From an uncultured Moheibacter sp. (lineage in GTDB: Bacteria; Bacteroidota; Bacteroidia; Flavobacteriales; Weeksellaceae), in contig CALLXZ010000532.1 in the NCBI GenBank assembly GCA_937875605.1, positions 1 to 5,889 of the forward strand: a DNA stretch of 5,889 nucleotides, in the 5' to 3' direction. Made by a program: the position numbers and the translations under genes. Position 1 is the first letter of the stretch, and each line of letters begins with the position of its first letter. Shown piece by piece: positions 1 through 5,875 of this stretch. Under the pieces are notes generated by a model. That model worked only from the letters and a program-made list of their open reading frames with translations. It did no database searches and had not been told where the DNA came from.

Positions 1-289
1 AGATAGGATTGTTTCAGATTTGTATTCTAAATCTTTAACAATTATCATATGAAAACTCTTTATTCTATTCTTTTGTTTTCATAATTTCTCAGATAAATTG
101 AATAGTATGCATTGATCTTTCTGCCTAAAAGCATGATCGATCCGGAAAGTTGATTGTTGGGATAGTGAAGTATAGTAGAGTTTCTAGCAATAATGAAGAT
201 CGAATTGATTTATGTGGAATTTAGGGCTAAAGTGTTATAGCACCAAAAAGATTACATTGTTCCGTGGGATGTGGGACTTCTGTAAATAG

Positions 290-310
290 AGTTGGAATTA
301 ATTTTCAACT
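290..310. other. Inverted repeat / hairpin in the 5' intergenic region
   Basis: Bases 290-297 pair with 303-310, with one G-T wobble, around a 5-base TTAAT loop, giving an 8-bp stem. The sequence after it on the plus strand (TTAGGTCTTATATA) is AT-rich but has no uninterrupted T run, so it is not a textbook Rho-independent terminator. It might end transcription of an upstream gene or be part of a structured RNA. The pairing is seen directly; the role is a guess. Confidence 0.3.
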
Positions 311-411
311 TAGGTCTTATATATTGTCCTAGTTTTTGTTGCAAGTTCACAATTTCATTTATACCTTAATCGGGAGAGAATAGTGTGTTATTTTTTGTGG
401 GATTATAATTT

Positions 412-419
412 TATCTTTG
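412..419 (+). promoter_or_regulatory. Probable -7 promoter element (TATCTTTG) for the lipoprotein pair
   Basis: TATCTTTG matches the Bacteroidota -7 consensus TAnnTTTG exactly and lies 29 bases before the ATG at 449. A TTTG at 394-397 could act as the -33 element, but the 14-base spacing is shorter than usual. A promoter here would place transcription start inside the longer reading frame that opens at 383, which supports translation from 449 instead. Confidence 0.5.
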
Positions 420-448
420 TGCTCAATCAAATTTCTAAAACATTTAAA

Positions 449-967
449 ATGAAAAAAATATTTTTAATAATTACCGTTTCTATGGTAGTTTTTTCTTGTA
501 AACAAGAAATAAACGAGGAAGTGAAAACAGATACTGTGGAAGTAGCAGATGCTAGTCAATATGAGTCATTTGGGGCTGATATTTCTACGGAAGGAATTAT
601 TTCATCTGAAGAAATGCTTAAAAAATATGAAGCTATGGCTATAGGTGACTCAGTAGAAATTGCTTTTAAAGGAAAAGTAAATTCCGTTTGCCAGGCAAAA
701 GGATGCTGGATGAAGTTGGATTTAGGAAAGCCTGAATCAGAGTCTTTTGTTCGTTTCAAAGATTATAAATTCTTTGTGCCGATGGATTCTGAAGGAACTG
801 AAGCGATCATAAAAGGGTATGCTTATAAAGATGAAACTTCAGTAGAAGAATTAAAACACTATGCAAAAGATGCCGGAAAACCGGAAGAAGAAATTGCTAA
901 AATTACCGAACCTAAAGTTGAATATCGATTTTTAGCAGATGGTGTATTGATGAAGAAGAAAAGTTAA
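449..967 (+). CDS. DUF4920 domain lipoprotein
   Basis: This encodes a 172-residue exported lipoprotein. The N-terminus is a short signal peptide, KK followed by a hydrophobic stretch, ending in lipobox VFSC, with the lipidated cysteine at residue 17. An acidic linker follows to about residue 45. The globular part (about 60-168) carries C81-x4-C86-W-M, then VRFKDYKFFVP (101-111) and alternating beta-like segments, the pattern I associate with DUF4920, a Bacteroidota family of unknown function. The two cysteines could bind metal or form a disulfide; the fold may be OB-like, which is inference. The frame is open from an ATG at 383, but that start would put 22 residues before the signal peptide and overlap the promoter element, so 449 was chosen. 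The stop codon overlaps the next start (TAATG), so the two proteins are probably made together. Confidence 0.85.
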   Translation: MKKIFLIITVSMVVFSCKQEINEEVKTDTVEVADASQYESFGADISTEGIISSEEMLKKYEAMAIGDSVEIAFKGKVNSVCQAKGCWMKLDLGKPESESFVRFKDYKFFVPMDSEGTEAIIKGYAYKDETSVEELKHYAKDAGKPEEEIAKITEPKVEYRFLADGVLMKKKS

Positions 968-1416
968 TGGCTAATAAATTAATTGTTTTTAGTTGTATTG
1001 GTTTCATTTTTTTTGCTTGTTCCAAAAATAAAGAAAAAGTAAAAACTGAAACCAATACTTCGTTTCAGCAGGTTTATGAAATGTCCGAAATGGCATTGCT
1101 TATGGAAAAAATGTATGATGAGTTGGAACAGAAAAGAAAACTGATCATAGAAGAAAAATCGATAGGAGAATATCCGGTGGAATTTAATAAAATTCATACA
1201 GCTGAAATGACTTCAAGCTTTGAAAGAACGGAAGAATACAATCGTCTCGCCAATTTATATCTCCAGAATTTAAAACTACTTTATGAGTCAAAGAATACGG
1301 ATCTTAATCGTATAGAACTCTATAACAATGTGGTGAAAAGTTGTCTGACTTGTCATAGATCGGATGCAGGCTGCATTGGTCCGGTGGACAGAATAGGCAA
1401 ATTATTGATCGACTGA
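967..1416 (+). CDS. Small heme-binding lipoprotein, class II cytochrome c-like
   Basis: This encodes a 149-residue lipoprotein. The signal peptide ends in lipobox FFAC, with the lipidated cysteine at residue 18. The mature part looks almost entirely helical and charged, as in a four-helix bundle. Near the C-terminus lies C126-L-T-C-H130, the covalent heme c attachment motif, followed by a third cysteine (C136) and a GPxxRI segment. Heme attachment at the extreme C-terminus of a helical protein resembles class II cytochromes (c' and c556). The first helix is rich in methionine (MSEMALLMEKM, about 39-49), so a Met could be the sixth heme ligand; this is inferred. A role as a periplasmic electron carrier or redox sensor anchored to a membrane is likely, but its partner is unknown apart from the coupled DUF4920 protein. 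The last 15 bases overlap the end of the convergent NUDIX gene. Confidence 0.75.
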   Translation: MANKLIVFSCIGFIFFACSKNKEKVKTETNTSFQQVYEMSEMALLMEKMYDELEQKRKLIIEEKSIGEYPVEFNKIHTAEMTSSFERTEEYNRLANLYLQNLKLLYESKNTDLNRIELYNNVVKSCLTCHRSDAGCIGPVDRIGKLLID

Positions 1417-2007
1417 AAGTAATCCTGCTTTTTCCATAACGATTTTGATATTTTCATATGTATTTTCTAAAATCATAGAAAAATCTGTGGTTTTCATCCA
1501 TTTAACCTGACCAATGCCTTCTTCTATTTGGGGAATTAGAGGCTGATTATCTGCATAAGAAATGTCATACCAATAGGTTGATTTTAATTTTAAGTTATCT
1601 TGAAAATAAATATGATAAGTAGTTGTAATTAACTTGTTTATCTTTAAATTATTGATTCCACATTCTTCTTCTACTTCTCTTAATGCAGCTACCTCTGTGG
1701 TTTCACCTTCCTCGACTTTTCCTTTGGGTAAATCCCATTTCGTGAGTCTGTAAATAAATAAAATTTCATTTTGTTTATTTTTTACAATTCCTCCGGCAGC
1801 TTCCAGATAATCAAAATGGTTTTTGAATTTTTCCCAAAGTTTTTCCACATTATGATGGTGGATATTGACTTCTTTTAAGGGAGAATTTCTTAATTGAGCT
1901 AATGCTTCTTCGAATTGACTTTCGTTGTTAAAGTTTAAGTTTTTAGAACCAGAAATAGGTCTTTCGCTAAGAATTAAGGATTTTTCATTGTAAAAAACTT
2001 TGTACAT
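1402..2007 (-). CDS. NUDIX hydrolase
   Basis: This encodes a 201-residue NUDIX-family hydrolase, which cleaves a nucleoside diphosphate linked to another group. The NUDIX box is perfect: G96-x5-E102-x7-R110-E-V-x-E-E-x-G117-I, where the glutamates bind the catalytic metal. It is preceded by AAGGIV (70-74) and WDLPKGK (91-97), which resembles the MutT/Ap4A-hydrolase style of strand and loop. The first 65 or so residues form an extra N-terminal region that I do not recognise. The substrate cannot be read from the sequence; sugar nucleotides, dinucleoside polyphosphates or damaged nucleotides are all possible. The start at 2007 is supported by a TATATTTG promoter element 19 bases upstream. The 3' end overlaps the convergent heme lipoprotein gene by 15 bp. 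The protein has no signal peptide and should be cytoplasmic. Confidence 0.88.
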   Translation of the reverse strand: MYKVFYNEKSLILSERPISGSKNLNFNNESQFEEALAQLRNSPLKEVNIHHHNVEKLWEKFKNHFDYLEAAGGIVKNKQNEILFIYRLTKWDLPKGKVEEGETTEVAALREVEEECGINNLKINKLITTTYHIYFQDNLKLKSTYWYDISYADNQPLIPQIEEGIGQVKWMKTTDFSMILENTYENIKIVMEKAGLLSVDQ

Positions 2008-2010
2008 TTG
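2003..2010 (+). promoter_or_regulatory. Possible -7 element (TACATTTG) for the SRPBCC gene
   Basis: TACATTTG fits TAnnTTTG and lies 40 bases before the ATG at 2051. It spans the start codon of the divergent NUDIX gene (2005-2007). No -33 element at the usual spacing is evident; the nearest TTG, at 1988-1990, is only 12 bases away. A chance match is quite possible. Confidence 0.3.
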
Positions 2011-2026
2011 GAAGCATGTTTGCTAA

Positions 2027-2034
2027 CAAATATA
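2027..2034 (-). promoter_or_regulatory. Probable -7 element (TATATTTG) for the NUDIX gene
   Basis: Read on the minus strand, the bases are TATATTTG, an exact TAnnTTTG match, ending 19 bases before the NUDIX start codon. The expected -33 position falls in the first codons of the divergent gene, where only a weak TTTAC-like sequence is seen. The adjacent TTTGCTAACAAA (2019-2030, plus strand) has 4-base inverted arms and could be an operator, but it is too short to insist on. Confidence 0.45.
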
Positions 2035-2050
2035 ATTAAATTATAACGAA

Positions 2051-2446
2051 ATGAATGTAAATACAGATAAAACCCGATTTTCAAAAAGTCAAAAAGAAGC
2101 ATTCGAATTTCTTTCTAAAATGGAGAATTATCGTCAATTAATGCCTGATGATACCAAATCATTTGAAATTCACGAATCCGGAAATGGTTTTGCCGTTCAG
2201 ATAGGAAGTCTCCCGAAAGTGGGAATGAAATTAAAGAAATCTACGCCTGACTCTCAATTGGTTTTCGAATCACCTTCCCCTAATTTTGAGTATTATTTAA
2301 CCATTAATATTGAGCCGTTAGATGAAAATAGTTCTGAGGTTGTGCTGAATTTTGATGGAAAATTCAATATGATGATTGAAATGATGGCTAAAGGACCATT
2401 GACAAATTTCATCAACACAATTTCGACTAAATTAGGACAGGTTTAG
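2051..2446 (+). CDS. SRPBCC (START-like) family protein
   Basis: This encodes a small cytoplasmic protein of 131 residues, the usual size for a single SRPBCC/START-like domain: a helix-grip fold with a hydrophobic pocket. Supporting features are the early helix KEAFEFLSKMENYRQLMP (15-32), beta-type segments in the middle (FAVQIGSL, KLKKS, YYLTINIEPL), and a long C-terminal helix with MMAKGPLTNFINTI (about 111-124). I recall this subgroup of short proteins in flavobacteria, where it often sits next to the orotate phosphoribosyltransferase gene pyrE; pyrE is not present here. The ligand and function are unknown. It is transcribed away from the NUDIX gene across a 43-bp gap, and its stop lies 8 bp from the end of the convergent glycosyltransferase gene, with no clear terminator between them. 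Confidence 0.75.
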   Translation: MNVNTDKTRFSKSQKEAFEFLSKMENYRQLMPDDTKSFEIHESGNGFAVQIGSLPKVGMKLKKSTPDSQLVFESPSPNFEYYLTINIEPLDENSSEVVLNFDGKFNMMIEMMAKGPLTNFINTISTKLGQV

Positions 2447-2454
2447 GCTCAAGA

Positions 2455-3456
2455 TTATTTCAGATCCGAGTACTTTTTTCTTTTCTGAAGGAAGTATTGA
2501 TAGGGTATGAGTTGTTTCGTATAGTAATTTTTCATTCCGGGTTTTCGTAATTTCATATAATGGAATAACTTTTTATAAAATCCAAAATGTGAGTCCATCA
2601 CTGCCCAAAAATGAGGAAAACCTTCGTAAAATAGAAAAACGATACTGGTAATTCCATCCAAACTTAATCTTGCAAAAACGATGGGAAAAGCTTTCCAGGC
2701 CGGTAGGTTTTTGACCAGCATCCAAAGACTGTTTCGGAAATTGAGATAGGTTTTTTTAGCATTGCTGTTTTTTAATGTTCCTCCACCTAAATGGTAAACT
2801 TTGGATTGACCACAATAAAATACTTTTTTCCCTACATTGTTAATTCTCCAGCATAGATCGATTTCTTCCATGTGCGCAAAGAAACCTTCATCAAATCCAC
2901 CGGATTCTAAGAAATCTTCAGTTCGTATAAAAAAGCAAGCACCACTTGCCCAAAATGTTTGAATCGTTTCATCGTATTGTCCTTTATCTTCTTCCAAGTC
3001 CCAAAACACGCGGCCTCGGCAATAAGGATACCCAAAATTATCAATAAATCCACCACCGGCTCCAGCATATTCAAAGTGAGATGGTTTTTTATAATCCAGA
3101 ATTTTAGGCTGTACAATTGCAATTTCTTTATTAGCGTCAAACAGATTTTCAATTGGTTTTAACCAATTCTCTGAAACTTTCACATCGGAGTTGAGAAGAC
3201 AAAGGATTTCAGGTTTGGAGTGCTCCAATAATTTTTTAATACCTTCATTATAACCTTTTGCATATCCAAAATTGGCTTCGTTCTGAATGATTTTAACCTT
3301 TGGGAAGTTAGTATTCAAATAATCCAAAGAATCATCGGTAGAGTTATTGTCGATTATATATACAGAATCAATCGGTGAAAATTCCACAACGGATGGAAGA
3401 AATACCTCCAATAATTTTCTTCCGTTCCAATTCAATATGGCAACTGCTGTTTTCAA
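2455..3456 (-). CDS. Glycosyltransferase family 2 protein (WbbL-like)
   Basis: This encodes a 333-residue inverting glycosyltransferase with a GT-A fold. Visible motifs in order are AILNWNG (6-12), the first strand of the nucleotide-binding fold; DNNSTD (36-41); LNSDV (88-92), the DxD-like metal and nucleotide-sugar site; WASGACFFIR (169-178); and EEIDLCWR (197-204), which holds the likely catalytic acidic residues. The arrangement resembles rhamnosyltransferase-type (WbbL-like) members; the actual sugar is unknown. Residues about 254-300 are hydrophobic and aromatic and may hold the enzyme against the inner membrane. The start codon is TTG: an in-frame TGA lies two codons upstream, and the conserved first strand begins at residue 4, so no ATG fits. 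The gene overlaps the end of the acyltransferase gene by 4 bp, implying translational coupling and a shared pathway such as lipopolysaccharide or another glycolipid. Confidence 0.88.
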   Translation of the reverse strand: MKTAVAILNWNGRKLLEVFLPSVVEFSPIDSVYIIDNNSTDDSLDYLNTNFPKVKIIQNEANFGYAKGYNEGIKKLLEHSKPEILCLLNSDVKVSENWLKPIENLFDANKEIAIVQPKILDYKKPSHFEYAGAGGGFIDNFGYPYCRGRVFWDLEEDKGQYDETIQTFWASGACFFIRTEDFLESGGFDEGFFAHMEEIDLCWRINNVGKKVFYCGQSKVYHLGGGTLKNSNAKKTYLNFRNSLWMLVKNLPAWKAFPIVFARLSLDGITSIVFLFYEGFPHFWAVMDSHFGFYKKLFHYMKLRKPGMKNYYTKQLIPYQYFLQKRKKYSDLK

Positions 3457-4322
3457 TAGTCAATTCCTTTTTTATATTTCCATCGCTTATGGCTCCAGAG
3501 CCAATTATCCGGATTTTCACGAATGGTATCTTCTAAATTTTGGAAGAATTTATGAACGATTTCCATAGGTTCAAAATTTTCACCTTCAGGAAGCATTCGT
3601 TCAAAAGTCGTATGATAGTATCCTTGTTTGGTTTTCACCATTTTACAAAAAATGACAGCCATTTCTTTTTTAATGGCAATTCTGTCAAAACCTATAAAAA
3701 CGGGAGTATTTTGATTTAAAAATTCCAAGTCATAATGAATGGCGGATTGTTTTGGACTTTGATCAGCTACGAAAAGATACGCATGTTCTCCTGTATTGGG
3801 CGTATTCATCATAAACCGCGCAGTTTTTTTCATGTCAAGCGGAATTGTGCCAAATTGACTGCGAATCTGATTGATTCTTTCGTTCCAGAAATCATTGCGA
3901 ACTTTGTGGTAGACAGCAACCGTATTTTCCGTTTTGAAGTTGGGTCCCAATCCTACAAACCATTCCCAATTGAAAATATGCCCCGCCATAAGTATTACAT
4001 CACGCTTTTCGTCCAAACAGTCTTGGAAAAGATGCAAATTACTATAGGTGTGTCTTTTGTTTAATTCTTCTTGCGAAATGGAAAAACTTTTCAGGGTTTC
4101 TACCATGTATTCTGCAAAATTTTTATAAAATTTTTTTTGGATGACTTTAATTTCAGCTTCTGATTTTTCCGGAAATGAATTCTTTAAATTATTGTAAATC
4201 ACTTTTCTTCTGTATCCAATTAAATAATTTAAAAGAACATAAATGATCCATGAAAATCCATACAACAACCAAAAGGGTAAAAGAGAAAATAAATATAGTA
4301 TGCCGTAGAAAATACGATTCAT
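3453..4322 (-). CDS. LpxL/HtrB-type lipid acyltransferase
   Basis: This encodes a 289-residue inner-membrane acyltransferase of the lipid A biosynthesis (LpxL/LpxM) family. An N-terminal hydrophobic anchor (about 4-36) is followed by a basic segment (RRK). The catalytic HX4E box is H115-IFNW-E120 within AGHIFNWEW. Other family landmarks are VADQSPK (185-191) and the C-terminal NPDNWLWSHKRWK (270-282). Family members transfer an acyl chain from acyl-ACP to lipid A or a related lipid. In Bacteroidota this family also includes enzymes for other envelope lipids, so lipid A is the likeliest but not the only target. The usual box has glycine where this one has F117. The gene starts 9 bp after the RluA-type gene and overlaps the glycosyltransferase gene by 4 bp, so all of these probably share a transcript. 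Confidence 0.87.
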   Translation of the reverse strand: MNRIFYGILYLFSLLPFWLLYGFSWIIYVLLNYLIGYRRKVIYNNLKNSFPEKSEAEIKVIQKKFYKNFAEYMVETLKSFSISQEELNKRHTYSNLHLFQDCLDEKRDVILMAGHIFNWEWFVGLGPNFKTENTVAVYHKVRNDFWNERINQIRSQFGTIPLDMKKTARFMMNTPNTGEHAYLFVADQSPKQSAIHYDLEFLNQNTPVFIGFDRIAIKKEMAVIFCKMVKTKQGYYHTTFERMLPEGENFEPMEIVHKFFQNLEDTIRENPDNWLWSHKRWKYKKGIDY

Positions 4323-4331
4323 CTTTTCAAA

Positions 4332-5024
4332 TTAAATATCAAATTTAAGACAATCCTGCCATATCTTATCTGGAGGCGGTGAAGCGATAATCGTAATTTC
4401 CTCTTTTTTTACAGGATGGCTAAACGAAATTTTCCGCGCATGAAGCGAAATGCTTCCATCAGGATTGGATCGTTTTGACCCGTATTTCAGATCGCCTTTT
4501 ACGGAATGACCGATAAAACTTAGTTGCGCACGGATTTGGTGGGATCTTCCTGTAAATAAATCTACCTCCAGAAGCGAATAATTATCAAGATTTCCTAAAA
4601 CTCTGTATTCCAAAATCGCTTGATTTGCATCCTGATTTGGTTTTGTGAAAACGGTAACTTTATTGTTTTTTGGATTTTTTTTCAGATAATGTTCCAACCG
4701 GTCAGATTGTTTTTCCGGTTTTCCTTCTACGATAGCCCAATAGGTTTTCTTAACTTCACGGGTTTTGAAAATCTCGTTCATCCGAGCCAAGGCTTTTCCG
4801 GTTTTGGCAAATGTAAGAATCCCACTGGTGGGGCGGTCGAGGCGGTGAACAAGTCCCAAAAAAACATTTCCGGGTTTTTGATCCCGGCGTTTGATAAAGT
4901 TTTTAATGGAATCTATCAAAGGAACATCGCCTGTTTCATCGCCTTGTGCAAGTTCACCTGCTTTTTTATTGAAAATCAGCAAATGATTGTCTTCAAATAA
5001 TATTCTTTTCTGAAATTCATCCAT
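4332..5024 (-). CDS. RluA-family RNA pseudouridine synthase
   Basis: This encodes a 230-residue enzyme that converts specific uridines in rRNA or tRNA to pseudouridine. The catalytic loop is H60-R-L-D63-R-P-T-S-G68, with D63 as the nucleophile, and the second family signature is TGRSHQIRAQ (158-167). There is no N-terminal S4 RNA-binding domain, so it belongs to the short, single-domain group like RluA or TruC rather than RluC or RluD. The usual KPAG segment is KKAGELAQGDETGD (20-33), close to the form I recall in Bacteroidota members. The target site cannot be told from the sequence. It lies 38 bp downstream of panB. I see no promoter in that gap, so co-transcription with panB is likely. Confidence 0.92.
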   Translation of the reverse strand: MDEFQKRILFEDNHLLIFNKKAGELAQGDETGDVPLIDSIKNFIKRRDQKPGNVFLGLVHRLDRPTSGILTFAKTGKALARMNEIFKTREVKKTYWAIVEGKPEKQSDRLEHYLKKNPKNNKVTVFTKPNQDANQAILEYRVLGNLDNYSLLEVDLFTGRSHQIRAQLSFIGHSVKGDLKYGSKRSNPDGSISLHARKISFSHPVKKEEITIIASPPPDKIWQDCLKFDI

Positions 5025-5062
5025 AGAAATAAATTCTCATGATTCCTTACAGCAAAATCGGA

Positions 5063-5875
5063 TTAATATTGCTCTTTTTCATTTGGGAAATCAACTTTTT
5101 TCACATCTGAAACGTATTTTTGAACCGCTTCTGTGATTTCATCGTAAAGATTCAAATAACGTCGTAAAAACTTGGGACTGAATTCATGAGTCATTCCGAG
5201 CATATCATGCACCACCAAAACCTGACCGTCGCAATGTGGTCCAGCACCAATTCCGATGGTAGGAATTTGAATGCTTTCGGTTACTTTTTTAGCCAAATCC
5301 GCCGGAATTTTTTCCATCACGATGGAAAATGCACCTGCGTTTTCCAGTATTTTGGCATCATCCAACAATTTTTGGGCTTCGGCTTCTTCTTTTGCACGAA
5401 CTTTATAAGTTCCGAATTGATAAATGGATTGAGGTGTCAAACCCAAATGTCCCATAACCGGAATTCCGGCATTTACAATTCGTTTTACTGATTTTTCAAT
5501 TTCAACTCCACCTTCCAATTTCACGGCATGAGCTCCGGATTCCTTCATAATTCGGATGGCGGAATCCAATGCTTTTTGAGGATCTGACTGATAGGTTCCA
5601 AAAGGTAGATCTACCACCACCAAAGCTTTATTTACGCCTCTCACTACAGATTGCGCATGATAAATCATTTGATCCAGCGTGATGGGCAAAGTAGTTTCAT
5701 GTCCCGCCATAACATTGGAAGCGGAGTCACCAACCAAAATAGCATCTACACCGCCAGCATCTACCATTTGGGCGATGGTGAAATCATACGAAGTGAGCAT
5801 GGTGATTTTCTCTTTCCCTTTCATGCTTCGTAAAGTTTCAGTGGTGATTCTCTTTATTTCTTTATTGATGGACAT
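5063..5875 (-). CDS. panB: 3-methyl-2-oxobutanoate hydroxymethyltransferase (ketopantoate hydroxymethyltransferase)
   Basis: This 270-residue cytoplasmic enzyme carries out the first committed step of pantothenate (vitamin B5, coenzyme A precursor) synthesis: it transfers a hydroxymethyl group from 5,10-methylenetetrahydrofolate to 2-oxoisovalerate to give ketopantoate (EC 2.1.2.11). The family's metal and substrate residues are present: D50 in LVGDS, D89 in VVVDLPFG, E121 in VKLEGG, and the catalytic acid E189 in VMEKIP. GHLGLTPQS (142-150) and TIGIGAG (206-212) are further signatures. The length matches the usual 260-280 residues and the gene is complete. Only 14 bases upstream of the start lie in the window, so its promoter cannot be judged. 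panC and panD are not in the window. It is the first visible gene of the minus-strand series. Confidence 0.96.
   Translation of the reverse strand: MSINKEIKRITTETLRSMKGKEKITMLTSYDFTIAQMVDAGGVDAILVGDSASNVMAGHETTLPITLDQMIYHAQSVVRGVNKALVVVDLPFGTYQSDPQKALDSAIRIMKESGAHAVKLEGGVEIEKSVKRIVNAGIPVMGHLGLTPQSIYQFGTYKVRAKEEAEAQKLLDDAKILENAGAFSIVMEKIPADLAKKVTESIQIPTIGIGAGPHCDGQVLVVHDMLGMTHEFSPKFLRRYLNLYDEITEAVQKYVSDVKKVDFPNEKEQY

Larger units (their letters stand above)
1..448. other. Long non-coding stretch upstream of the lipoprotein pair
   Basis: No convincing gene is seen here on either strand, which is notable because the rest of the window is densely packed. The plus strand at 2-52 reads open from the left edge for 16 codons to a TGA, so it could be the tail of an upstream gene, but nothing in it is recognisable. 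On the minus strand a 49-codon frame (60-209) is free of stops but has only one ATG, at 132-134, giving a 24-residue peptide. The stretch also contains a hairpin at 290-310 and ends with a promoter element at 412-419. It could be a decayed gene, an unrecognised small RNA, or plain intergenic DNA. Confidence 0.6.

Noticed and set aside
383..448. Longer N-terminus for the DUF4920 gene starting at 383
   Set aside because: It adds 22 residues ahead of a standard lipoprotein signal peptide and would read through the TATCTTTG promoter element.
1364..1376. Perfect palindrome ATGCAG-G-CTGCAT as a terminator
   Set aside because: It lies in the heme lipoprotein codons just after CxxCH, has no T run on either side, and can form only a 5-bp stem.
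2471..2495. Imperfect inverted repeat TACTT...AAGTA after the SRPBCC gene as a terminator
   Set aside because: The stem is short, the loop is long, no T tract follows, and the sequence codes for the C-terminus of the glycosyltransferase.
2907..3152. 81-codon minus-strand frame within the glycosyltransferase gene
   Set aside because: It is a same-strand alternative frame nested in well-supported GT2 coding sequence.
3735..4064. 109-codon plus-strand frame opposite the acyltransferase
   Set aside because: It lies entirely antisense to conserved family motifs and shows no recognisable domain.
4340..4347. TAAATTTG on the minus strand, as an internal promoter for the acyltransferase
   Set aside because: It matches TAnnTTTG but lies in the coding end of the RluA-type gene, has no -33 element at a sensible spacing, and such matches are expected by chance in AT-rich DNA.
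4620..5000. 126-codon plus-strand frame opposite the pseudouridine synthase
   Set aside because: It is antisense to a gene with intact catalytic motifs, and its translation is a low-complexity Phe-rich sequence typical of a shadow frame.
5017..5040. Seven-codon leader frame (MRIYFYG) just before the RluA-type gene
   Set aside because: Very short and out of frame with no conserved feature; most likely chance.
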